A DNA stretch of 64,000 nucleotides from Brachycybe producta (GCA_036925085.1 JAUPFP010000065.1:717032-781031); one strand, 5' to 3'; shown: positions 32,606 to 43,045, counted from the stretch's first letter. The notes: generated by a model not told the origin, from the sequence alone. A program made the numbers and translations.

Positions 32606-34040
32606 GTGCGACCGGTAAAGCTTCAAAGCTCAGGTGGCTGTCAGGGCCTGAGCTCTGAACGAGGGACATACCTCCGGGCAGTCTCCAAATATGTCGATGT
32701 CCTGCGGAAGGCAGGGGTGCCTCTGGCGAGGTCTGCGGACTCGGAAATTACCCAGTGGGTACTTCCATCGCCATGCTCCACATTGGAGGCCGTGTGCAGC
32801 CAGCTGGATAGCTGGTTTGCCCCCTCACCCTATATGCCTAGTGGTGAGGTGCTGGATCGTGCGCTCATCGAGCAGGCGGGAGGAATTGGTGCGCCCATAC
32901 CTCCTGTTGTGCCTGGGGAGTTTCTGGTTCCTGAGACTGTGCCCCAGTCTTCTGCACGTCTGGAATTACCGTCCGGTGTAGACGGTAAGGTGGATGGGAG
33001 GCAGAAGATCGATGGTGGGAGCCTGCAGGTTCCCATCCCTGAGCTTCAGAGCCGGGCCTACGACGTGGGTTCACCAAGGGTGTGGGTGTCAATAGGCAAT
33101 CGTCTGATGGAGATGATCGTAGACACCGGGGCCGACGTTTCGGTCCTAAGCATTACGGCGGCACGAGTGATGGAGTTGCCTATAGAGGAACTGGCAGTTC
33201 CTTCATTCCTTCTTGGAATGGGTGGGCACTCCATCGAGGTAGTAGGGGTCACAAATGTGGAATTGACCATCCACAAGAAAACCATCAAGGTACCTATCCT
33301 TTTGGTGAAAGGAGAGGGCGAAGAGTTGTTAGGCGTCGATCATGCCTCACGTTTCGGCTTGATGGTTGATATCGTGCACCGGAAGGTTTACTTCCGGGAG
33401 GATGTCTGGACGGCACATCCAGACGCCCTCCAAGCTGCATTCACCGTTCGAGCGCTTGCAGAACCTAGGGAGGTGGAAGCAATTCCATCGCCGATACCAG
33501 GGGCTTTGCCTCAGGGACGGCAACTCCCAGTGGATCCGCCTGCACTCGAGAAGGTTGACGGGTGGGTGAACCTTGTTTCACCAGAGCTGCCCGAGACCAG
33601 AACCTCTATCGGGCGCGGAGAAGTTTGTTCTCTGCGACTGAGGGAGAATGTCTGGCTACCAGCCCACGTACGTGTCGTATCCGTGACGCTGGTAGAGCAT
33701 GCCGGCCCTGGCCAGCTGCTTCTCGTGGAGCTGCACCGGAAAGCCTTAGGTGGACGTGGTGTGTTGGCAGTAGCAGGTATCGCTGCAGCTAACCGGCTTG
33801 GCACGTACGATATCTGGCTTGAAAACGTGTGGAATGCACCCATTGCCCTGGAAACAGGAGAGGGTGTAGCCACAGCTCAAGCTGTGGAGGCTGCCATTGT
33901 GGTAGGGCTGGAAGAGCCGTCTAAGTTGAGAGGGGGAGACCCCACTCGGAAGACGGTTTGACCAGGGAAGTCCTTGTCTAAGTTGAGAGGGGCGTCCGGA
34001 AACGGACGCCAAGTGCTCAACGTAGCGACGGCTCCTACCC
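32606..34040 (+). pseudogene. pol: Protease and linker of element B pol
   Basis: Aspartic protease with intact MIVDTGADVSVLS (DTG at 33,122-33,130), followed by ELLGVDHASRFGLMVDIV. It would cut the Gag-Pol polyprotein. The roughly 170 residues before the active site (APSPYMPSGEVLDRALIEQ) and the roughly 200-residue linker after it (ENVWLPAHVRVV, AGPGQLLLVELH, NRLGTYDIWLENV) are shared with element A. A TGA at 33,959 interrupts the frame, which continues beyond. The longest open part is 451 residues. Confidence 0.9.
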
Positions 34041-35268
34041 TTGAAGAGTGTCTCAAGATTGGTCCCAATCAGAAGCCTGAAGAGGCGAGATGGCTTCGAG
34101 AGTTCCTGCTGGCACGCCGGGATCATTTCGCGTTCGACTTTACAGAGTTGGGTGAAACCTCTCTGGTCGAACATACGATTGACACCAGTGGGCAACCTCC
34201 AGTGCGTGAAGGATTGCGTCGAACCGCTCCAGCGGCCAGAGCAGTCGAGAAAGAATAGGTGGCGGAGATGTTGGATGCAGTGGTTATCCAACCTTCGCGT
34301 AGTCCTTACGCGAGCCCTATCTTGCTTGTCCGCAAGAAGAATGGTGGCTTTCGTTTTTGCGTGGACTACCGGAAACTGAATGCCCAGACAAAGCTGGATC
34401 AGTATACGTTGCCTCGCATCAATGATGCACTCGACTCATTGGCCGGTGCGAAGTTCTTCGCTACCTTGGACCTGGCTAGTGGTTACTGGCAGGTTCGGAT
34501 GGCTGAGCCAACGTTGAGAAAACAGCATTCATTTGCTCTCAAGGTCTGTTTGAGTTCCGGAAAATGCCTTTTGGATTCTGTAATGCTCCAGGCACCATGC
34601 AGAAAGCGCTAGACCTCTTATTGGCAGGACATAAGTGGGAGACTTGTCTGGTATACCTGGACGATATTATCGTTTTTGGGAACACTTTCGAGCAGTTTCT
34701 CGAGATACTCTCCACTGTATTTGGACTGTTACGAGGGGCGGAGCTGAAACTCCAGCCGAAGAAATGTTTCTTTGGCTTTAACAAAGTACGTTATCTCGGT
34801 CACGTAGTAAGTGCCGAGGGAGTTGCTCCGGACCCGGATCTCGTGCGTGCAGTCCAGGAGTTTGATGTCCCGACGACGGTAACAGGCGTCTGCAGTTTTC
34901 TCGGACTTGCCGGTTACTATCGGAGGTTCATCAAAGACTTCGCCAAGGTGGTAAGGCCTTTGCACGATCTACCGAAGAAGGATGCGTCCTTCGAGTGTTC
35001 GGATCAGTGCAAACTAGCGTTTGCTCGGTTAAAGGCATTTTTAACCGAAGCGCCGGTACTCACCCTGTACGATCCTCGTGGTTAGGTAATTATCCATACC
35101 GACGCTAGTGGGTACGGCTTGGGGGTCGTAGTCTAACAAAAGTTACCGGAGGACAGTGTCCCCCGTGTTCTGGCCTACGCAAGCCGACTCATGAAAGGAG
35201 CGGAAACACGGTATTCTGTCACCGAGCAGGAGTGCTTGGCGATTGTGTATGCCGTGTTCAAGTTTGTG
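34041..35268 (+). pseudogene. pol: Reverse transcriptase and partial RNase H of element B
   Basis: RT begins after EECLKIGPNQKPEEARWL and HTIDTSGQPPVREGLRR. It shows [44 protein letters not shown] and YLDDIIVFG (YLDD at 34,654-34,665), then the connection FLGLAGYYRRFIKDF. RNase H starts at HTDASGYGLGVVV (Asp at 35,101). A TAG at 34,256, a frameshift near 34,555, a TAG at 35,083 and a TAA near 35,134 interrupt it. RNase H breaks off at about 35,265, where roughly 125 residues including the DHHAL block are missing. Confidence 0.92.
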
Positions 35269-36580
35269 ATGGCAGAGGACTTGTTGTTTGCCATCAGGTC
35301 CATCCAGGATCGGTTGAGAACTGTTCTGGTAGTTCCGAAGTCATGCAGGGCTTTCTGTCTAAGGAAGCTACATGACATTCCCGAAGCTGGTCACTTCGGG
35401 ATGTTTAAGACCTACCAGAGACTGCGCTCACGCTTCTACTGGATCGGTATGAAGCGGGACACTGCTGAATATGTTAAGTCATGTTTTGTGTGTCAGATAG
35501 CGCGACAGTTCGCTCGAAGTCAGGGATTTCTCCAACCGATTGTGCCGGAGTACCCAGTTGATACCTAGGGAATGGACTTCGTTGGACCGTTTTCTGCCTC
35601 CGTGGGTGGAGTCACCTATGTACTAATCATGGTTGACTATTTCAACCGGTACGGTGTGGCAAGGGCGGTACGAAGGGCCACGGCCGCCTGTGTGGTGAAA
35701 TTTCTGAAGGACGAGATCCTTTCGGTGTATGGCACACCGAAAGCTCTTGTCTCGGATCGTGGGTCCCAGTTCTCCAGCAAAGTCCTGCTGAAGTTCCGGG
35801 AGCGCTATAACATAGCGCATCACTTCACGATGGCGAACCATCCGCAAGCTAATGGGCTTACGGAGCGTACGAACAAAACCGTAATGGAAACCATTAAGCG
35901 GTACCTTGATCCCCTCAAGGAACAGCGTGACTATTGGGATAAATTACAGCCCGCCATGTGGGCTTATAACACAGCTGTCCAGGAGAGTACACAGGTCTCT
36001 CCGTATCAGTTGTTGTTTGGCCGTGAGCCTCGGATGGAGATTGACAACCTCCTCCCGAACGGTCCAGTCCGTGACTTGCCTGACCAGCAAGCCGTGGAAG
36101 AGCAGGCTCGTCAACGTTTGACGGCTGCTCAGAGAAGGCAGAAAAAGCGGTACGACGCTTTCCGTGTGAAGCCTCCTCTGTATCAGCCTGGTGATCAGGT
36201 GTGGATAAGAGATCAGGCTGGGAAGCTCGGTCAGGCGAAGAAATGGATCTTGGCGTATAAAGCTGAGAGGGGTACGGTGGTCACGCAGTATTCCGACCTG
36301 GTCTACGAAATAGAGTCCAGGGATGGGTATGGTCGAAAGGTGCGTGACCGGTTTCACGTAGATAACCTTAAACCATACATACCCACCTGTATCGTGAGGG
36401 AGGAAGATGGACTTGGAGTCTCTGACACCTCCTCCGATGCAGACAGCGATGCCACGGAGGCTTCGGCACGGAGTGGATTGACTCCGGTGCTAAAGCCACC
36501 GTCCGTTTCTTTGCCGGAGTCTACCGACTTCGAGGCCGATAACCTCCTCCACCTCGGTACAATCTCCGTCCGCGGAGACC
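35269..36580 (+). pseudogene. pol: Integrase of element B
   Basis: The HHCC zinc finger is intact (His at 35,371 and 35,392; CFVC at 35,482-35,493). The DDE catalytic triad is complete: Asp 35,575 (MDFVGPF), Asp 35,755 (SDRGSQF) and Glu 35,863 (LTERTNK), with 35 residues between the last two. A nonsense TAG at 35,566 replaces the Trp before the first Asp. The C-terminal domain (YQPGDQVWIRDQAGKLGQ and DRFHVDNLKPY) is followed by an acidic Ser/Asp-rich tail. No chromodomain is seen. Confidence 0.92.
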
Positions 36581-37193
36581 GAGGGTGTATGAGGTGAGTG
36601 GGTTCGACGCTCGGGTGGGAAGCCCCCCTGGGAGGCCCATATTGTGGGGTACCTTTTGGGAGTCCTTCCCATGGTGGGAGAGAGCCGGCAGTCCGCTAGT
36701 TTGGGCGGACGGCTGGGAGAGGAGGCGGCCAGACATTGCGGTGTTTGGGGCCCGCCACGGTTTCAGTAGAAACCAAGGGCGGCCCATCACCAGGTGTCCA
36801 GCCAAAGGCCCGACAAAATCGGTCCGTGGACGGAGAAATCCGGTCGTAAAAACCTCCGTGCAATCTCCAATTACCTTCAATATAAGAGAATTGACGGTAA
36901 ATGTCTCTACCCACCAGTTCCAGTCTTGGTGTAGGAGAGTTCACCGTGTGTCTGCCCCTAAAAAGGCAGACGACGGTGAAATCTCCATATTGACCATGCA
37001 TGAGGCGGATGATGACGTTTTAGCCGCTACTGTACGGCCATTAGCCGCTAAGACGGTGAATTTAGCGGCCAGGCGCCATCTTGTTTATTACAAACTTAAA
37101 CAAAAAACGCCGGCCGCACAGGGGGTGAAAAAACCCAAAATTCACCATCAAAGTGGCAACGCCAGGCTGGAACAAGCGACATTAATTGAAAAA
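36560..37193 (+). CDS. Pol C-terminal extension of element B
   Basis: After a one-base frameshift near 36,550 the reading continues past an NLRPRRPRVYEV-like motif. From the Met at 36,585 (MYEVSGFDARVG) about 203 residues stay open: PWWERAGSPLVWADGWERR, then KKADDGEISILTMHEADDDV, then LAARRHLVYYKLKQKTPA. Elements A and E share these blocks. The frame runs on through a GTAAGT at 37,194 into GISFSCLLAVLFYVLTVCF, a likely membrane segment. The role is unknown; it could be an extra Pol domain or the first exon of a spliced ORF3 product. Confidence 0.6.
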
Positions 37194-37858
37194 GTAAGTC
37201 CCTCTAAGGGAATTTCCTTCTCCTGCCTGTTGGCAGTTCTCTTTTATGTGTTAACGGTGTGTTTTACGGTCAATGACAGTATACACACGTGGTGGGTGTG
37301 GTTTCGCCGCCATGACTGTTGTCATGGTGGCCCAACCACTATGGAAAGCACTTTTCCGGCGGGTTCAGCCCGTCCGAGCGCCGTTTCGCTTGGGAAGGCC
37401 CAAGGTAGATGGTGTTTGGACGGTCGAAGCCTGCCAGGGAGTGGTTTTTGCCGTCCGAAGGCGGTAGGACGCAGTTTTGACCGTGAATTGCTGACTTTGG
37501 ACGGTGATAACGGCATTTCGCACGGTAGAAGTCCGTGCAATGCCCTTTCCAACCGCTGGAACTCGGTGAAAGGGTGTTTTCACCGTCCGAAGGTGGTTAG
37601 GCATGGTTTTTACCATGGTTTCCCGACTTTGGACGGTGGAAACCGCGATTCGCACGGTGAAATCCCGTGGAATACCCTTTCTACCGGTTCCGAAAAGGGG
37701 AAAAGTGGTTTTCACCGTATGAAGGCGGTACAACACGGTTTCGACCGTGAATTACCGACTTTGGACGGTGAAAACATAAATTCTCACGGTAAAAGCCCGT
37801 GGAATTCACTTTTCCACGGTAAAAACTTGTTTTTAACGGTTTCTTCCCTTATTCACAG
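37194..37858 (+). other. Putative intron with three 132-bp repeats
   Basis: Starts at AAA|GTAAGTCCC on a codon boundary and ends ACGG-TTTCTTCCCTTATTCACAG, a pyrimidine-rich tract plus AG; TTTTTAAC upstream fits a branch site. Inside are three tandem units with an exact 132-bp period (CACGG at 37,521, 37,653 and 37,785). Each has a CACGG-N7-CCGTG hairpin and GACTTTGGACGGTG. Because 132 is 3 x 44, the region also reads as an open 44-residue repeat (core LPTLDG). Splicing here would not keep frame in this copy but does in E. Confidence 0.55.
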
Positions 37859-40720
37859 GCTCACCACGGAGAAGGAGAAGGAGGAAGGCGACGGGAGTGG
37901 CCAACAGTCCCCTTCCCTCAGCCCGCTGCATCCTGAGGATGCAAGGCTGTTGGAGTCGGGATCGGAGGGCTCCCCATCATCTGGCGGACCGGAAACGGCT
38001 GACGCTACCGTAGAATCTGTTGATTCCCCGGCGACAGAGGCTGTGGAAGGTCCGGAGTCTGCCCAGTCGACTCCGACCGGTGTCGGAGCCTTCTGGGGCA
38101 GATACCTGCAGTCTCCCTCCAGAGATACGGCTGCTACCACCATTCAGTCGGTGGCGGCGGTAGTTTTTCCGGATGGAGAGGCTGCAGAAGCGGGTGTTGA
38201 TGGTGGGAAAGCGGCTACCGGTGAAGTAACCGCTAGTACCCCGGAACCCGGGTCTCCGGGTGTTCGAGACCTCCTAGATTGGTCTAGGGTGGTGGAGGAC
38301 AGTGAGGACGTCTCCTTGGGAGCGTCCTTAGTCATTGACATGGAAATGGAGGTCGAAACCACCGTTGATTCGGTGGTTGACGCCTCAAGGCAGTGGCGGA
38401 GCCTTAACGCCTCTTCAGTGGGCTCTTCGGAGTCTGACGGGAGTAGTTCGGCCTCCGAGGGTAAACCGTCTGGGACGGGATCCCCCGGAGTTCTTCCCGC
38501 CGATCCAATGTTTTATAGGCCGTGGCTGTGTCCTTAGCCGAAGAAGAAGGCCGCTTGGATTGGTTGGATGAAGCTAGACGGGACATGGTCCAGAAAGGTG
38601 GCTTCCTGGTCGGAGACCATCGATGCTTCATCGGGAGTTTCCCACCGTGCAGGTAAAGAAGGATGGCGCAAAGAAGCGCAAGAAAAAGTCCGGAGCCGCA
38701 CGGATCACTGCCAGAGCCAAGGCTCTCGCAAAGAAAGAGGCACTGCTCAAAGCTAAGGAGGAGGCGTTGAAAAAGTTCACGCCTGCTGTGGGGCTTCGTG
38801 CGGAGACTCTCGCCCGCCCTGACGGTTGTTCAGGGGCTGCTTGGCCAGAGAAGCCGGCTGCTAGATCGGGTCCGCCCGAGGCAGTAGCTGGCCCCTCCAG
38901 CTGGCGGTCGGACAACCCGAAGAGGGACCGGCGAGCGGAGAAGAAGGCTACCCAGCCTCCAGTACCCGCTCACGGTAAAACGGAAAAATCTGTGAGTGGT
39001 GGTGGTGGTAAGGGACAAAAGAGGTCCCACCCTCACACCCCACCAGTGGCTGAACGCTCTAGAGGCAAGAAGGCCAGGTCCTCCGGTCGAGGAAAGGCCT
39101 CCGAACCTCAGAAGCCAGAGAGCTTGGAAGACAAGCTCAAACGGCTTCAGGCTCAAGCAGCGAGCTTGCACCGACAGATCGCTCGTGCGGTCGGTGCAGG
39201 TGAGCGGCAGGAGTTTGAGCGCTGGGCTGCGGAGTTCCCTCCCCTGCAGGGAATGCCCGCCCGGAGTCCGCTCAAAATAGGAAAACCTCCTGTCGGTCGT
39301 GGTGTCCCGCCTATTGCGAGTGCCACGCCCATCGCTGGCCAGAAGCGAATCGCCGAGAGGGAGGCGATGCAGGCTTCCAGTGCACCAGCCCATGGTGTGG
39401 AAGCCAAAGCTACTGGTAGCAAGAGTCAGCCGACTCTTGCACCGAAGGAGAAGTCTCTCTTTCGGGATGGTCGAGGAAGATTTGTTTCCGGACAATCATC
39501 CTCGGCTGTCGCTTCGGCTAAGGGCACTTCTACGAAGAAGAGTACGGCTCCGGCCGGAAAACCTTCGAAGAAGGAGTCTGAGAAGGCGAAGGGGGCTAAC
39601 ACCCACCTAAGCCTGATCGGCCCAGTAAGTCGTCGGGGTCAGTTAAGTCTGACCCGACGCATGGTCAACCTTCCTCTCACGGGAAGAAAAAGAAAAAGAA
39701 GGACCATAAAAAGTCCAAGCGTGAGAGGAAGGGGAGTCCGACACCCTCCAGTAGTAGGCGCCAGGGAGCCGAAGGTGTCGTGGCGTAAAAGGAAGAGTCC
39801 CGGCATGCTCAGGCAAGCACGCCGGCCGGGAGTCAACCGGTCCATACCCGTCCCGTTGAGGCGGCATGGATGGATGGTAGGTCGATGCGCGACGTTTTGG
39901 TCGGCATGCCTCCATCCTCCCTGAATGTGGATGCGGTCTCGAACCTGCGGGTTCGAGCAGTGGGAACCCTGCACCGTGTGACTTTGCCCTCACCTAGGGG
40001 CGAAGGAACCTCGGTTGCAGGAGTCAGTGTTCCCACAAGACGTGACCCCGTGACCCCCAGTGGGGGTACACCCTTTTCTCCAGTCCATGGCGGCGGGGTA
40101 TTTGATACCCTAGGACCTGAAACGTCAACCTCCCCTAGGCCTGAGGCCGAGGGACGGCGTATTGGTGCATTGTCCCCAAATTCAGATGCAGAGGTGTATC
40201 TGAATAACCAGCTTGGTCTCTGGCAGGACCAGCCGGGAATGGAGGGTTGCCAATACCACGGCTACTACCATCTGGATGAGCCACTTCCAGAGCCGTGGGT
40301 AGCAAGGCTACCGCCGTACAACATGCGCCATGTGGTGGCGTTTGGTTGTGGAGGTTTTCCGGTTGTAATGGTCGTAAATCCGGTCCAGCAAACGTTTGCT
40401 ATTTTGGATGTGGTGGGGTACAAGACCGAGGGTGCGAGCCCGAGCCCGCGGTTGCCCTGGTAAATCTCCTAACAAGTCGGACTCTTCGCACGCGTCTGCA
40501 ACTCCAGGATATTTCTATTGAGGAATTCCGAGCCCTGGAGGAAAGCTGTCTTAGGGGGACGGTCTTCGACACTGGTTTTGGGTGGCGTAACACCCAGATG
40601 TGCCTGTGGTGGGCACGTCGGTGGGCTGCGGAGTGGATGGGCTCCACTTTCGCAACACCGCCAGAGAAGCCGTCCGTACCTAAGAAGGTCAGGTTCGGAG
40701 AGCAATCCTGGCTGGCTTGA
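37859..40720 (+). pseudogene. ORF3 of element B
   Basis: A predicted protein of about 950 residues, now split by frameshifts near 38,530, 38,630, 39,600 and 39,900. Order: acidic start (TTEKEKEEGDGSGQ); SPLHPEDARLLESGSEG; LLDWSRVVEDSEDVSLGASL; a basic helix-rich part (KKDGAKKRKKKSGAARITAR, then ALAKKEALLKAKEEALKKF); a nuclear-signal-like RSRGKKAR; a possible coiled coil (EDKLKRLQAQAASLHRQIAR); a Lys/Ser-rich linker; and a C-terminal domain of about 190 residues (YLNNQLGLWQDQPGMEG ... YHGYYHLDEPLPEPW ... VVAFGCGGFPVVMV ... GFGWRNTQMCLWWARRW). No signal peptide or envelope features. The family is not recognised; five copies in this window share it. Confidence 0.78.
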
Positions 40721-40740
40721 CTGACATGTTCCCGAGACGG

Positions 40741-40760
40741 AACAGGGAAGTTGAAAGGAT
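40741..40760 (+). promoter_or_regulatory. Polypurine tract of element B
   Basis: AACAGGGAAGTTGAAAGGAT lies directly before the 3' LTR and matches the tracts in A and E. Confidence 0.75.
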
Positions 40761-41536
40761 TGTGGCAACCTGGTCTGCTCCAATTTTAATTTTGGTGGAG
40801 CAGACGAATTTCCCTATGGTGGTCTGCCTGACAGCTACAGTAGGCTGTTGGGTCGGACGCCATTTTGGTGCCAGCAGACCTCTCACCATGAAGTCTATGG
40901 GTGAGAGGTCAGATGTGACCTCTGTTCCCTCTAGGTGGAGTTGCCTGGAGGTTTCCTGTGGCCTAGTCAACCACAGGATCTGGGCAGTTGGTTGTAGGCT
41001 TGTGATGAGACTAGACCTGTGGGTGGAGGTCTGAGTGACCTCCATTGTCCAGCATCGATTGGATCATCTTTTATTTTGCCTTGTATAAAGTGCCTTTGGG
41101 GCTGGTCAAGCGGACCAGCCCTTCTTTGTAAATATCCACTGTCATCTGAATCATCTTTTACATCGTAAGTGTATTAAACACTTTTAATTCTTCACTTACC
41201 TTGTGTCGTGTCAATTTCTTGGGGAGTACCGCGAGGGGGTGTGGGTTTCTGGTTTTGGGGAAACTCCACCGTCCTGCTACCGTCCTTTTTCGGCCGGTAC
41301 TTGTGTCGGCTTGCGGTAGAACCGTTGTTGTACCGCAATATTCTCGGCGTGGCGGCGTGGTTCTCGTCCGTGTCTGTCGAGGGGGCTCCAGGGAGCCGAC
41401 ACTTCTCCAGAAACACCGTGTGAGAGACGGCTACGGGTACGGTCCCGTCCCCGTGAGGAGCCGGTTGTTGGTAAGTTTGACGGCAGTTTTGCGTTTTTGC
41501 TTACCGGGTATTGTAACGGTCCGGCGGGACGTTACA
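40761..41536 (+). repeat. 3' LTR of element B (type I, 776 bp)
   Basis: Starts TGTGGCAACC and ends GGCGGGACGTTACA. Hairpin GTCTGCTCCA/TGGAGCAGAC lies 14 bp from the start, followed by GACCTCTCACC/GGTGAGAGGTC. TATG follows outside; its partner cannot be checked because the 5' end is lost. Confidence 0.93.
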
Positions 41537-41546
41537 TATGTGTTGA

Positions 41547-41630
41547 TGTATATGTGCTTGACAATGCTTAAAGGGTTGCATGTGGACAAAAGTCCACATG
41601 CAACATTAAGCATTGTCAAGCACATATACA
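41547..41630. repeat. 84-bp near-perfect hairpin just outside LTR B
   Basis: Arms of about 37 paired bases (left arm starting TGTATATGTGCTTGACAATG, then GTTGCATGTGGAC) around an AAAA loop at 41,588-41,591, with a 2-nt bulge. It begins 10 bp after the LTR end. Confidence 0.92.
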
Positions 41631-41639
41631 TGTTCCTCT

Positions 41640-42157
41640 GCCATAGGCCTATTTGGCCTGATTGTAATTGTAACCGACTTTCTCAGTCCAAGCATCTTGA
41701 ATTGTTATTGTACAACATGGGTTTTGCAACTGGCAGGAAGACTTGTCTCGTCAGCTGGGCCTATAACATGTGTAGTTACTTCCTTTTTCACTAGTCTGTC
41801 TTGCTTAATTTTTTTCAAAAGGTGTGGGTACTTCTTTGGTTTTGCTTTGTTCTTAATAATAGCAGCTTTCTTTGTTACTACTACTTCTTCTGGTTTGGAC
41901 TTTTTGGCATCGCTCATTCTTGCAATCGACATAGATGCCTCCTTTGTAGTGGTATCTTCCAGTCCTTTTCTTTGTAGATGGTATGGATCTGGAATCTACT
42001 CTCAAAGTCTGCTTTATGCTTGAGAGAATCCTTCTTCAACTGCACCATAGCACAACTCTGCTTAAACATCGTCGATTCCATTTATTGTAATGCATTTTGG
42101 CATGGGCTCATCAGACCTGGAGACATCTCTGCTTTGTGGACTGCAGCCCATGATGGC
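41640..42157 (-). other. Unassigned region with a small lysine-rich ORF
   Basis: A minus-strand frame at 41,705-41,932 (75 residues) reads MSIARMSDAKKSKPEEVVV, then KYPHLLKKIKQDRLVKKEV. It is basic and low in complexity. I do not recognise it, and there is no splice or promoter evidence. It could be a retroelement or retrocopy fragment or chance. Confidence 0.25.
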
Positions 42158-42439
42158 CACTGCCCAAATTAAATGGCCGACTTGACCATTTAATACCTCC
42201 AGGCAACTCCATCTGGAGGGGGACCGTGGTCACAACTGACCTCTCACCCATTGACTTCAATGGTGAGATGTCTGCTGGCACTAATATGGCATCTGCCAGC
42301 CAGGCAGATGCCATACTACACGCAGCCTCACAGACCACCATCAGGAACTCATCTACTCCTTCAAAAGGAGGAGACTAATTCCTAATGGTGGTCTGTGAGG
42401 TTGCATACGGAGCATAAGGAGCTAAACCAGGTTGTCACA
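42158..42439 (-). repeat. Partial type I LTR
   Basis: Minus-strand 5' portion of an LTR: TGTGACAACCTGGTTTAG at the right edge, then the GACCTCTCACC/GGTGAGA-type inverted repeat and the CCTCCAGG block. It breaks off near 42,158. It carries a local rearrangement with duplicated TAATGGTGGTCTG-like sequence. Confidence 0.65.
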
Positions 42440-42489
42440 GTTCCGACCAAGTTAAGATGGGCAACGAGTAAATGTTTTCAGGTCCTCAA

Positions 42490-42960
42490 GGTGGAAGTAG
42501 GCAATAGAAGGTAAGTAGGTAGGTAGGTCTTCAAAGAGTGTCTTAAGTTTGGTAGAAATCTGAAGCCTGAAAAGGTGTGACAGCTCCGAGAGTTCATACT
42601 GGCAGGCCGACATCATTTTGCATTCGACTATACAGGGTTGAGTGAAACCTCTTTGGTGAAACATACAATTGATACTGGTGGGCTACCTCTAGTGCAGGAA
42701 GGTTTAAATCAAACTGCTCCAGTGGCACAAGCAGTTTAAAAATGAGGTGAAACAGGGGTGATTCTATCTTGATTGTGAAACAAGAAAAATGGCAGCTTTT
42801 GTTTTTGAGTGAAACTACTAGAAACTGAATGCCCAGACTAAGCTACACCAGTATCCATTACTTTGGACTGATGATGGTCTCAATTCGCTTTCCAGGGTAA
42901 AGTGTTTTGGAACCTTGGATCTGGCTAGTGGTTATTGGCAGATCTGGATGGTGAAGGCAG
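42490..42960 (+). pseudogene. pol: Decayed RT N-terminal fragment of an A-F family element
   Basis: Nucleotide-level match to the start of RT in element B: AGAGTGTCTTAAG-TTGGT, CATCATTTTGCATTCGACT, GATACTGGTGGGC, GAAACTGAATGCCCAGAC and GGCTAGTGGTTATTGGCAG follow in the same order. Many stops and indels. It is adjacent to an LTR fragment of opposite orientation, so the site is rearranged. Confidence 0.7.
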
Positions 42961-43045
42961 AGGGGTAAACGACTCATACCTGCCCCTCCCTTTTTCTACA
43001 TTTAAAACCCAAGTGGCAGATTAATACCTTTTAGGACCATGGTCA

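Larger units (their letters stand above)
30505..41536 (+). mobile_element. Element B: 5'-truncated gypsy-type retrotransposon with third ORF
   Basis: Plus-strand relative of element A with the clearest protein blocks in the window. It runs from part of the leader array through gag, protease, RT, RNase H (partly deleted), integrase, Pol extension, the second array and ORF3 to a complete 3' LTR. The 5' LTR and primer site are missing. There are a few nonsense codons, two or three frameshifts and one internal deletion, so it is defective but comparatively young. Confidence 0.92.

Noticed and set aside
36585..38537. A single 650-residue protein read straight through 36,585-38,537
   Set aside because: The stretch joins the Pol extension, the repeat array and the ORF3 start. 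A stops right after the hydrophobic segment, and E breaks within the array. I annotate the parts separately.
38628..39495. Long minus-strand frame opposite ORF3 of B
   Set aside because: Antisense to a conserved block; codon composition is the mirror of the sense strand and other copies do not keep it open.
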